In this document: one piece after another, positions 28,001 through 41,600 of the stretch | How the letters are laid out: every line of letters begins with the position of its first letter | Numbering within the stretch: position 1 is the stretch's first letter | Assembly: GCA_034670405.1 (NCBI GenBank) | Contig: JAXDDX010000010.1 | Coordinates: 5,236,001 to 5,300,000 of the forward strand | From: Hoplostethus atlanticus | Lineage: Eukaryota > Chordata > Actinopteri > Trachichthyiformes > Trachichthyidae | Length of the DNA stretch: 64,000 nt | Direction: 5' to 3' | Position numbers and translations under genes: made by a program | Notes under the pieces: generated by a model | Database searches by the model: none | Told to the model about the DNA's origin: nothing | The model's input: only the letters and a program-made list of their open reading frames with translations

Positions 28001-31000
28001 AAAGGTGGAGTTAAACAATACCAACGAGGGCTGTCTATATCGGGACTCCATGTAATTCAGGTCGGTGGTTTGGGAGTATTATGTGGATTAGGACTTCAAG
28101 TGCTTAGCAAGTGTGCTTTTTTGTTTTACTGTGAAACTACTTAAAACATAAAAACATCCGAAGTTGGGACATTAGGACGTCCTGTTGGGACGTTGTTGAC
28201 CTGATGTGTGATGGTTCGCTGTAGTGCTTTCACAATAAAATCCCCTAAGGGGGGGTCAAGTTAACAGTATCTAACAGTAGAAACACAGTAGTAAAGATGA
28301 TTGCCATGGAAACTGGAAAAGCACAATGTGAAAACAAAACAAAATTGACAGAACAGCTCAGACAGAAGTGTGTTAGTATAACTCCTCGGACAGGAGCGTA
28401 GTGCACCCAAAATGTCTGCAGGGACACAATTCACACAAAGACGTCTACAAGTTTGCAAATCAACAGACAACATGTTGACGCAGTTATTGCCAGCTTAGCT
28501 ACATCTTCATATACAGCTACCTCTGGTGGTGGCAACTTATTTGTGGAAAAACTAAAAGCATGAGGAAGGATCTATTACACCATTAAACTCATGAGTATTA
28601 CAAATATCACAATTCCTGTTTGTTTTATATAGAGATGTCCGACATCAAATATCTGAAGGGGTATGTTATGCTAGTGACCTATACTTCCCTACTGTGACAA
28701 ACAGCAGTTAACTACTTTTTGTTTGCTTTAGATATAGGTTTAATATATACAAAAATGATAGCCATAAATGCCATTAAAGGATATAAAGTCCACTTCTGTG
28801 TCATCAATACTTTTGGCAGGACAGGAGATTACCTTTCAAGCTATTTTCCCCAATTTAACTACTCAGTTACTCTTTGGCTTTGTAGGGCAGTACAGCTCAT
28901 AGTGAGTTAGCTGTACTCTACGAGTACCTGGATTGCCTTTTGCCCTTTCCTTATAATTCTACACATTATGATAGTAGTTGGAGTGTATAACAATATTCTA
29001 CACTACAACTAATATCACAATATGTCAACTGGACCAAATCACTCTGTGGTGTCTGCAAGGATCATCAAGTTAAATTTAAGACTTTTTAAGATCTTTTTAA
29101 TGCCAGTTAATAAGAATATAAGCCAAGATCACACCAGAGTGAGATAAAACAACTGTAGACCTATCAGAATACAGGTCTGCATGACTGGGCTGATATCTCA
29201 TTGTAGAAACAGCACACCAAGAAACTGCAACTACCCTCTAAAATTGAACTGACTTAAAATGCTTGATTTAACTGTATTCAAGACCTTTTAAAAGGGCTTG
29301 ACTTTAGATCGTATGAGTTAAGACTTTCTATGGGTTTTTCAGACCTGCAGTCAACTTGGGCTGTCAACTAGGCCACATCACTCTATAGCTCACATTACTC
29401 TTCACAATAAATATCATGACAACCGGTCTAAAGCGATTATTAGTTATTATATATCAGAACTGAAAGTATTTTTTCCCACATTTTTTGTGCAAAGCAGATG
29501 TTTTCAAGACCCAGAATTGATCAATTGATCATATTTTCACAGACTTTCCAGACCTGGGTAGGTACCCTGTCTGTCTACCTGCTAGGTCGCCCTGCCACAG
29601 CGGGACTCAGAGAGGCAGCGCTCACCTGTTGGGTCCACCCAGCAACGTGAGAGCCATCTGACTGGAACAAACCCCCGTCATCTCTAGCCTGCGCTCCACG
29701 GTGAGGCCCTGCCGCTCTGCAGCTGCCAGCAGACGCTTGTGGAGCTCATAGGACACACTAGGAACCACCAGGCCCGAGTCTGCGGAGGGAAAACATGGGG
29801 TAAGATGGAGGGCAGTGAGAAAGATAGGGAGAAAGAAAAGAAGAATGAGGAGGGCAAAAAGGAAAAAATATGAGGGATGTGATTGCGAGTGCAAAATTGC
29901 AGGGAGAAATGGTAGCCATGTCCGCAAACATCTGCCCTGCTGTAGTGTCCTTGAGGAAGACACTGAATCCTACCAGGTCTAGGGGTGCTGTAGCTGACCT
30001 TGACCTACCGGGAGGAGGGCAAGTAAAGGGTTTCATCACATGAATATTATTGACATCATGCCAAAATCTGGCGGTAAACATAATCTTGGCATACATACGA
30101 TCCACCACACAGCGCTTTTGATTTCATTATTTATAACTAGTTTGTGGGGGGGGGGGGGGGGGGCATAGCTAGCCGTGTGAATCAATTTTCAAAGTTGACA
30201 TTTTGTTGCGTGCTGCTTGGTGGATTGGATGTATGCCAAAGATGGAGTTGAGGTGAAATTCTCTTCTCCACTGGAAAGAGAAAGATAGAATAGCAGGTAT
30301 CAAGTTTTGGAAAAAGGTAGGAAATCTAATCTGGGGAGTTTTGCATCCAAAAATGAAATCCTGAAAAAAAGCTAAAAGAAAAAACATTCTTACATTCCTC
30401 ATCTTAGGAAATAGTTTCTCCTAATATGCCATCAAAAAAAAAAAAGCTTTGGAACGGTCTGATAAGTTCTCACACAAAAATGTTTCTAAAATACAGCCGA
30501 TTTGGTAATGTATCTTCATCGGTAAGATATCTTACCGATGAAGATACATTACCAAATCGGCTGTAGTATCTCCTCATCAGTGCACCTTGCAAAAAAACCA
30601 ACCGACAGCTGGAGATGTATTAAAACACAGAATAGGATAGGTACAAACATCGGCCTGCAGACGAACACCCTCCCCGGTAGTTTACATAGAAGCAACACAG
30701 ATAGTCACGCGAGGAACCCACTCCCCTGGGAAAGGCTCTTCCTCCTCCCGACCTGATCTCATTCCCATCACGGATGATTCTCTCTTTCCTTTCCCGTCCC
30801 GTCCGCGATAACAAAGGAAAGATTGGCAGCCTTTACAAAACATGACAAACATGAGGCAGCCACATTGAGACGCCCATTCCCCATGGGCCCCGGGTTCACA
30901 CGCACCGTCGCATCGCTCCTGATCAACTTCGAACCCTTACCTCTGGGGAGTGCTGGCTGGCTGGCCCACACCGACTGCTATCTCAGTCAAAACACGGGTT

Positions 31001-32563
31001 GGCGTGACAAAAAGGGGACAAACATCACATATACACATGAACACCTGTACCTGTATCCCAACAGCAGTGGTGAGAGACTGAGGGGACTAAATATGGGGGA
31101 GTGGTACCTCAGGGTTTCCACGTAGGGGGCCAAATGCCAAAAGGTAACACGGGTAGAGGGCTATGATTAGAAATGATTGGATGTAACAAATAGGTATTAT
31201 TCTTTGGTTTGATGAAATTGGGGTGTCAATTAATGTGCCTTATAGTAAACAAGTCATCTTTAAATTCACTACTTGATTACTACTACTGCTCTAGTCTACT
31301 CTTAAGACAACAGAGGAAACTCAACAAGCTTTACACTGAACCAACGACTACATCTTAGGATTGCGTCGACTTCTGGCTTCCGTAATGGACAATGTGCTCA
31401 ACAGAGGCCAGGTATCCAGTAATCCCACGTGAGACGAGCAATTCAGTGACTCTTTAATTGATCAATTCAATTTCTGCAACTTCTTTGTAGTCTTTGTGTA
31501 AGCTATGCTATCCAGTATTCACACACATGCACACATACACCCTCCCACTCGCTACCATACTCTCTTCCCCGATGACTTTGTGTAGATTCTGTTACTCAAC
31601 TCAGTTGGGTCTTTGCTTGTCATCTTGTCTTTTGAAGCATGATGTTTTTAGGAGTTTATTTTTTAAATCAAACCACCCAACCATGTCATATTTTTCTCCT
31701 CTGTGTTTTTTTTTAATCATTGCATTACATCACTTCACTTCTAGCCAATGTTTTATCACCGTGCAAACTAAATAAACTAGGGTGCGTGGAACCCTTTAAA
31801 GAGCCTGTGCTAATCCCTGCCTGTCTATTGCCCGTGGTACATAAGAGGGGGTAATCAAAGTCAAGCTGGGGGAACCGCGCGGCTCAGGATCCCTTTGATA
31901 AATAAAGCTGCTGGGAGGCAGTTAAGTCCTTAATGGTCTCCTACAGATCTCTGGCCTGGCAGCTGAAGACTTGGTGGCCTCATTGGAGTGCACGCATTCA
32001 CACACACACACACACATACAAGATATGGATATAGGCACAAAGTCGCCCAGCCCCCAACACACACAAAGTGGTTCACCCACTGTATATCACCTTGCAGTAC
32101 AAATACGCCACCATACATATGCACACGCAACACATGCACACAGCCACGCCCCCTCACGCACAAGGCAATTCATGTAAAAACAGACAGTGATTTATGCCGT
32201 GCCTCCCTTATCTTTTGGCCGGCCCGGCTCTCCTCCCACTATTCTTTTATTGGCACTGCACAAAGATAGATAATATGTTTCAGCGGGCGAGAAAAATCCG
32301 GGACATGCCAATTCTCACGCGAGCGATAAGCACAGAAAAGTCAACTGCCTCTTGTCATGCAACCTTCTGCCCAAAGAGCCACGCTCAGAGGAAGTGGGAG
32401 TCGCACTAATGGCTTTTCAAACATCCCACCAGGTGCGTTTCTTAAAAAACGCCCTTGCTGAAACCGCCGCTACCACCACCCCTCTTCATCTCTTCCTCCT
32501 CCCACCTCACCACTGTTCTCTCTCTCACGCACGTATTCTCACACACACACACACACAGACACA

Positions 32564-32637
<74 letters not shown>

Positions 32638-35600
32638 GTGATGTGGCAAAAATATACATGCAACACTCAACCTGCTCAACTGGGTAGCAGGAGCACGCAG
32701 CAGCAGCAAAATAAACTGAGCTGGAAGCAATCCTTCAAGCATGACAAGGGGAACGACCGGACTGAAACTAATACACGCTGGCTGGATGCGGGCCATGTGT
32801 GATTAAGACTGCCGCTGGGATGGGGGGGGGGGGGTAAACTGAGCTCTGTTGTATTACATCACCTCCATACCTCTTAAGGAAGATTACAGTCACAGTGAAA
32901 CAGCATTTTCCTTCCTTAATTTGATGCATTTCCTGTTGAAACAGTGTGTTGGGGTAGATAGCCAACAAGGTGAAAAAGTCGGTTTTCTTTTCATTGTGAC
33001 TTTAAAGTGGCAATCTGTGAGATCACCACTTCAGTTCTTCTTCTATTTATTCCAAATAAACCACTGCTGTTAAAATGTGAAACACATCACTTCCTGTCCG
33101 TCGGTGGATATTTCCCAGGAAAAGGTGTTTAGCACAGCAAATGGAAAGGCTTTCACAGATAAGCGTATAAATTGAATCACTGTTGTTTTATATAAATCAG
33201 CAAGAGAAGCAAAACTTTAAAAAAAACTTTACTTTAATGCAGGACAGTTACCTGAAGCGTTCGATTTGTGCTCCTGCTGGACGACCAAATATAGTTGTGC
33301 ATACATACGTACACGTTGGCCTTTCTACATCACTAGCAGTTTTAAACAAACTATTGAAATGTCACAAAAAGGTGGATTGGGTGCATTTCCATCAGTCAAT
33401 AAACAGACTTCCTGAATGTAGAAGTTATGCCAGAAAATCCACCAAAAGTCTTTCAAGAATTGATATTGTGCAAATTGTTAAATAGTCAAATTGTTGTTTT
33501 TTGGCGTCGACTATTGTTGGTCATATTTCTTGCTGTCCAAAGACGAGAACACAGAAATGGCCTTAATCTATATTGGCAATAATCTAATGCATTAACCACA
33601 AGGCGGCCCTATACATCTGAGCTGGAGGGTCATAATGGACAGATATGTCAGATTGTCCAAAGCCACTTTTCAACTGTTCTACAATGAGACTTACCCATTT
33701 GTCAGGCCGATCATGTCGAGCTGATCTCATTTAGTTGACAAATGCATTTCTGTTGCTATTTATCACATCATTTCATTAGATAGATTGGTGTGGCTGTGAT
33801 TTGTGCTGTGGATCAACTTGTTTGCACTGAGGAGATTTGAGTACACTGCTGGTGCCAATCACACCATAGGAAGGTGACACAATGGTGGCTCTAAACTCAC
33901 AAGGATAAACAAACAAAATTAACAATGTTTTATAGAAATAGGCCTGTCTCACCCCCCTGCCAGTGTATTATGGCACAGCTGGCCGCTTTTGTTTTTGTTT
34001 CGCTATTCTAGTCTCTGGTATTGTTGATTTATCTGTTTATGGGCAGAGGTTCCAGGGCAACAGCACCGCAGTTTGTTCCTGCTTGAGTGGTGCTGTTTAT
34101 GTAAAGGCTGCAAGGCGGCACAGTAATTACAGAGTGCAGAGGATGGGGATTAGGATGACAGCCCTGGGAAGCAGATCTGCCCGTCCGGTAAGAGGAGGTG
34201 GCTCAGCTCAGCTTCCGAATGACAGATAGCTGCTCCTATTGGGCTCTGCCGGGTCACCAAGGTTGGCCTGTCGGGGCTGGCAATGCTTGATACACTGTCA
34301 CCAAAACAACTGGCCTGTTGCCTTGAAGACACCAGTTAGGAAATCATGCCAATTAGGGATGCACCGATCAGGTTTTCCGGGGATGATTCCGACTGCTGAT
34401 ATTTTAACAGTGTGATTTGCTGATCACTGATCTGATCACAGATTGAAATGATGCATTTTCACCCAAACTTTCTACTAACAACGGTGCACATGTAAAATTG
34501 TACAGCAAGCATAAATAGTAAAATTCCAATCAATGGTTCTAATCAACGATCATAGGCTGTGAAATTGAACGCAACATCAGAAATTAATCAATGTCACATG
34601 AATGACATGCCCACATTACTAACGTTCTGCTGACTGCCAAATTATCAGATTTTATTTTTCAAGCATCTTTGAGTACTGAGAAAAGCGCTATACAAATAAA
34701 ATGTATTATTATTATATTTTTAGGGCGTATGTTCAACCACTTTACTCATTCAGCAATTGAAACTTTTTTCTTTTTTGATCAGGCAGTTGAAACGGGTGAT
34801 TGGCCTATCACCGACTACTTGGTCCACCCCTACTGCCAACCCATGTATGTGGTAGTCCAGGGAATCAGTAGATGCTGTAAGTGCTGTCTACTATCAGCCT
34901 ATCACTCATTTTCAATTGGGGTGAATTAATCTACTAAGCAGAATCAAACAAATGAGATGAGAGGAATGAGATGCTATGGCTTAGGGTTGGCTCAGCGAGT
35001 GATTGGCGACCGTGAAGTCATGAAATGAGTTAATATAGTTAATAGGCTGTGCTTTGCGTGTCCAGTTGCCCACCATTCCTCCTCACGTCATTGTCAACAC
35101 AAAACCAGATTTAACTGGTTGCCGTGAGCGTGCCATTCACTTATCTTGTGTCTATATTAACCAGTTATGTAACACACATACAGTCCCTTTGAGTGTGGTG
35201 AATTGCGAGAGAGGACGAGTCCATCATCATCTGTGGGCCTGTGCCTACACAGCGTGGGGGGGGGGGGGCGAGGGATCAAAAGTCACCTCCATGCTAAACA
35301 GTAACCAGTAGGATCCCAGTCAGCCTGCCCCGAGGGGTGGAGTTCCTCTCTCTGCCCTGTGGGAGAGGTTCACAGGTTACGTGTCCCCTGTGAACCTCTC
35401 TTCACAGCGCTGGCTTCTTTTTCTCATTATTTTCAATGGAAAGGAGGCACTACAGCACATTCCTCACAGTGCCCAGAGCTTAGCGTGGTTTTAGTGCTCA
35501 GAGTATCGAGTGCAAGAAGTATTTAAACTTTTAGCAGAAGAGTACTGCGCTTCAAAATGACCTTGAAAACGATAATCAGTTGGACACCACCAACCCTAAC

Positions 35601-38600
35601 CCTGCGACTAGCGCTTTGTGATGCCAGCTTAAATAAACATAAGTAAACCAGAGGTGCCTGCCTGGTGGACACAGAAGCTTAGTCCCCATTATCAACAGGA
35701 ACAACCTCGTATCAGACTCACTCAGATAGTGATTCTATTCCTGGTCTAAGTTGACACACGGTGGGAAAAACTGTCCAAGGAGACATGTCCTGTGGAGAGA
35801 CTTTATTTGTCTCAGGTTGTCAGAATAGCTGGCAGCAAGGCCCAGAGGATCCAACAGACTATCCCATGTGATATTAAAATAGAGGAGCGTCTACAAAGAA
35901 ACCTGGCTTAGACGTTAGGAGAGGGTGGTGAATGAGTATGTCATTATTAAGTGTTTCGATAGTTATTTTGTTGAAGGTTCAGCAGTGAATTCTGGTGACC
36001 AACACAGTATACCTGAATTATATGAGATATCCACCATTTGAACAAAAAACACACCTACTCTTGTAAAATGACTGATTGCACAAACTTAAATTCTGGTAGG
36101 TCGTAGGTAACCTAACATCTTGGTTTAAAATAAGGATCTTCTTTGTTTTAGAGATACTGAATGATGAACTTCAGGTAATGATTTCTTTTCTTCAAAGCGG
36201 ATATATAGGGTTTCAGGGTTTCAGAAATTAATCCTTCACACGTATAAACAATATTTGTCCAGTGAATTTCAGTGTTTGTTTTTACCAAAATAAATAATGC
36301 AAACTCTTTTACCACAACAACCAGTACTATAATCTAAACTGGGAGCAAAACAGAGATGACCAAAACCAAAGTGGCCCCCCCACCACTGGTACTAAACCGA
36401 ATAGAGAAAACACACCAGACAACTATGCATGAATAGAGAGTGTATGCACTATAGCCCCTGTAGGCTATGAGTACATGGATGGGTGTGTCTGTCCTGAGGG
36501 AGAGGCAGCAGTGATTACAGATTACAGGGAGAGGCAGGCAGAGAAGCAGTCACCTCTCCCCTGTCTTGCCCAGCACCGAGGCCACCCCATATCTCCTCAT
36601 CGTAGACCGATGGGCATCACCCAAAATATCCACACTGTTTGTTGAGGAGTAATTTCTCTCTTGCGCTGTTTGTCTTGAGGCCTATTTTTGGGTCAGTGTG
36701 CAATGTCCTGTCAGGCAAGGCTGTAGGCAGACATAGTCAAAGATCAGGGGTCTTCATTTGTTCTTACACCAAGTACTGTGCTCACGACGGCAGTCTCCCT
36801 AGTTGTCCTAACTATGAATGCTTTACAAATAATTTTCATTTGTTTTCTCACACATTATCTGAAAACATTGTATGCATCTCTGACTCTAGTATAAGTCATA
36901 AGTGTGTGTGCATGCATTTCCTCCTCACCAGTGCAGTACTCTTTGCCCCCGTGCTGGGGCACCGATATCTGCCGGTATACGACAGGCTTGCCCTCCAGGA
37001 TATTTTCATCATGGCGATAGCGCGAGGGCGTCCGTTCGCTCGGCGTGCTGCGGGGGCGCGCCCTGTTGCCGTGGCGATCGGCCCCATCAATCTGGGAGAA
37101 GACGGCAGCCTTGTCGAACAGCGCCAGGTTCCCCTCGAAGTCAAAGTCAGTGTCCAGGCCCTCGTCAGTCCCGTCTCCGAAGCACTCGTCGTCCTTTGGC
37201 CTCATCTGTCCTCCAGCACTGCCGTTCCTCACAGCATTTTTCTTTGGCATGGCCTGTGTCGGCCCTCTGCTGTTGGACAAACCTGTGGGGGCTGAACACA
37301 AAGCAGGACAAGGCATGACGGAGGAGTTAAGACACCACATTAAGCAATAAGGCACAAGAGGCTGTGCTTTACAATGATTTTAGAACCGCTGAGAAGCGTT
37401 GTTATGTACAAAGCAACGGGAAAGAAAGCTTTCACTTATGATCTACAATCATTTAAGAATACGACTACTGTTGAAGTGCCCTTGAGCAAGGACAAGTAAC
37501 GTGCATTTGTTTCAGTGGAGCTACTCAATGTCCAACAGCAGAAGACTGTGGTTGTATCAGGCAACTTGCAGGTGTGAAGGAACGTTAAACGTTAACAATT
37601 ATGATAGAGATTTCTTTCGCCTTATGTTATGCATGGTTCTCCTTTTTTCAATTCGTATGGAGACAGTGACTGAGCTTGCAGCACCACACAGTTATACAAA
37701 TTCACGCCTGGGAGCTGCCCAGTACAACCAAGCCGCTAAGCAGCTCCACTGGAGCAGTTCAAGGTAAAGTCCATTGCTCAAGGGCGCCTCAAATGTAGTT
37801 GTTGAAGGAGTGGAAAACATTTCACATTCACTTTCCCTTCCCAGATTTTCTGATATGTCTAACTGCTAATCCAGACAATCCCATACTTTTCATGTCAGGT
37901 ACAACCTAAATAAATGTGTAACACCACCTAGACTCCTATTTGGTAAGATTTTGTCATACAGACCCATCTGAAGAGATTCTTATAGTTATTCTTATATACT
38001 GTTCTCTCATTGGGATGTCTTCTAGTAAATAGATTTAACTATTCCCCAGTTAACTACGGACCACCTGGAGCCCTCTCAAGTCCCCCTGGGAGTATCCAGA
38101 CCACACTTTGGGAAGCACTGCCCAAACGCTCCTGCCTTTTTTTTCTTGCCTAACTGACAAACCTCTTACCCGGTGACTGTTACCTAGTATTACCCAATGA
38201 GAGAAAAACAAACTAAGTGACACCGCTGACACAAAAAAATATACAATGAACTTGTGCGGTACTTACATAAATGCATGCGCAAACAAAAAAACAAAATGAA
38301 CCAAGATGAGAACAAAAAAAACTGGAAAAACCTGGCCTTCAACCCCAACCATGCTGAGCTCTCACGCTAACCTGGAGACAGAGAGGCATAGTCTCACGCT
38401 AATGTCACTGTGACAGCTAAGGTACTTTGGGCTCTCTCACGCAAAGACACCGGGACGCTCAGTCACAGTACACTGGTGTTGATACAAAGGCGCTACCCAA
38501 TCACGAGCTGATTTGAGACTGACCTAAATATCACAACATACGGCCGTACAACCACCCCGAGGTGACAGACAGGACCGATGACTGAGCCGCGTTTCCTCTG

Positions 38601-41600
38601 CATTCATTCAGCAGTGGCGTGCCAACACCGCAAGAGTGTTACCACTACCGCTATGAAAAAAATGGGAAATTATAATAATCCATTTGCCTCACTTCCTCCT
38701 AAAACACAAAGACTAGTCTTACACTTTTTATCATTAATGTGCAAAGAACAAACAAAGAACCAACTGGGACCAAAACAGGAATAACTACAGAATCAAAAGG
38801 TAAACTTAGACCCCAAGTATCACTGTTGCACGAAATTAGAGAGGAAACACTGAACTGAGACTGGTCCAACATGTTGGGAGAGGAGGGACAATGAGTCTGC
38901 TAGTCTGTGTGGACGGGGATGAAAGGTAAGGCCTTTTTCACAATTGGCCAACAATGTCATTATTTACAAGGAAGTGTTTTGTCATGCAGTGAATCACAAG
39001 TCTGAATCAACTGGGCAGGTTTCCAAGTCAAGCGCGCTAATGAATAACAAGCATTGAGATACACAGTGACGTTGAGCTTCAGTCATTTCAGTTTAGACAA
39101 ACTTACAGGCACAAATTGCACAGCTAAATAAATAAATAACAATAAAGCAAAGCGCTGAACTGTGACGAAGCATGCAATCAGGAAATGTGTTACTTATCAT
39201 TCCTTCAAAGTGACTACATCTTCAGATAAGATAAGATCATCATTACATATTTAATACGCAAAACAAATTTCCATGACGTTCCAAAACTTTTTTTGGGATA
39301 GATCATTTTTCCACAACTGTTCCAGGCCTGGAAAATACATTTTTTCAGGTTTTCCATAACCATAGGAACCCTAAATCATTCCTGTTCCTGGTCAATGCTT
39401 TCGAGGAACGCTCAATCAGTTGGTGAGGTGGTGATGGTACACAGGAGCCCGACTGTGTGTGAGACCTGTCATCGCATGGCCACATGGGGGGAAGCGGAAA
39501 AGTGTTCGCATGCAAGGCTAAACTGACAGGAGGAAAACACTGTCATTCAGCCACAACACCTCTATGTGTCACCGATGTCTAATCAAGAGTAGGAAGGGAG
39601 AGCTGGAGGGAGCTCAGCTGCAACGCTACAGCAGGGGGAGGAGGACTAACACAAGGCTCACTCCTACACTGAGGCAATAGGCTGGATGACAAAATCAGGC
39701 TTGTGACTGGAAGGTTGCTGGTTTGAATCATCAAACTGGCTGGGAGAATCTGGGAAAGTAAACGGTTAAAGCTCTCCACTGCGTCAACAACGACTGCTGA
39801 TGCACCTTTGAGCAAGGCACTTAACCCCCAGTTGTTGACCTGCTCACTAACTGACAGGAGAAGACTTTTGGTCGTACTGTGCAGCTCCCAGGTGTAAATG
39901 TGTGTAACAGTATGGATGTGAAGCAGGGTGGTGCTGAAAATGAGCAAACCCCTTCCCTATATAAATAAAGGTTTAAAAGATCTGAAGCAGGGGTGCAGGG
40001 GAAACCACTAGGCTGCACTCTATTACACTGAGGTAGCACGCTGATTATGGGAACAGTTTTCATAAGGGCAGATGAGGAGCTCTTCTTCCAAAATGCCCTT
40101 TTAATGAGGTCTGTTTGGGTCCAATTGGGGAGGTCTATGCATCATTCAGACCAGTAAATCTGCGCATTCCCAGCCTACTCTCCCTGAAAGATTAATGGCA
40201 GATATTCAGAAAACATTTCTTGTATAAGCAGCAACTAACCCCACCTCCCCTCCTTTGTGGCCGGAGGCTTCTTGGGAGCATGGCATTGCGTGTGAAAGGA
40301 CCAGCCCTGCCCAAGCCACTCAGCACTTCGGCACCATGCAATTTGGGCATTAGCTCCCTGGCCACCAGCCCGAGAGCTGGAGATTAAAATAAAAAGTCAA
40401 AGGTAAACAGTGCTTCCACAATTGATATCGCCTTGGCCTTCCGAGTACACTGGGGCAACATGGCTTCCTGTCGGGCAGGCGGGGGGGGGCTGGTTTCCTG
40501 TGCCGAGCAGGAGCGAGAGAGGGAGAGGAGATGGGGAGGACAGGAGGGCACGGAGGCACGTAAGCCAGGCTTTGCATAACCTCCTCTTTAGGAGCAGACA
40601 CAGCGAGGGGAGGGGGAATGTTTATTGATCTTAGTCACACACATATTGTAAAGAGGAACTTTGGTACAAGCCTTTAGCACGCTATGGGAATCTTGGGGAC
40701 GTCATAGCAAAACAGTGCCTGGTCCCATGCTCGGGCTTGTTAATAGGAACTAGTGACACGCAGAGAGGAGGAATAGACGCTGGTTCGATCAGATGTGAAG
40801 GGGAACTGCAGACATGAAATGAAATAGACAGACTAAAATATGAACATATTCCTAGCTGATAATTTTGGGCACACACACAAAAAAAAGTCATGAGTGATTC
40901 CCCAATGTACAGGCTGTATCTTCCACGAACAGCAATGAACACGAGGAGCACCAAGAGAGAGGCTGCGGAGGCAATACTTAACCATGCTGAAGAACATTTC
41001 ACATTGCTCAACAGTCATTCAATTCTATTGACCTCTGACTTCCCCATTGTTTAGTGATGCCGAGTGTGAAAGTGAGCTGACTTGTTCCAACTTGGGTCAA
41101 GACCCAGAAGCTGTCCCGGCCAACATCCTGATGACTAGATGTTTGCTAGCGGACAGACTTTTTTTTAACCCTTATCTAATCAGGAACGTTACAGCAGCAG
41201 CCTGGGACAGTACAATGCAGATGCGTTCTCCAGAATCCACAGCTCATCACTGTGTGACTTCTAATACTGCTGTACTGCATTCACAATTAAATGTATCAGT
41301 CTACATTGTGTATAAGATGAGTTTCATCCAAAATGATAAAACATATCAAACTTCTTGTCATAAAATTATCTTAAAATGACTGCTGCCTATTTCATATTAT
41401 TGATGTTATTATTTTCTATTTTCATGATTTCTAAACATGGAGCCATGAACACGAGGAAACCTTCTCCAAAATGCATATATATAGAGTTTGTAATGATGCC
41501 CTTTATTTGATCCTCAGTGACTTGACATTTTTATTGTAGGCTGGAACACATCAGTGTTACTATTGTACAATCAGACACAGTGAAGTTGAGTGACTATTCT

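Noticed and set aside
32352-32802. Open frames rich in Thr-His or Val-Cys
   Set aside because: Produced by the CA microsatellite; no splice or coding signals.
36639-37318. 218-codon and 138-codon plus-strand frames
   Set aside because: They are antisense shadows of EDC3 exon 3, whose minus-strand product is clearly recognisable.
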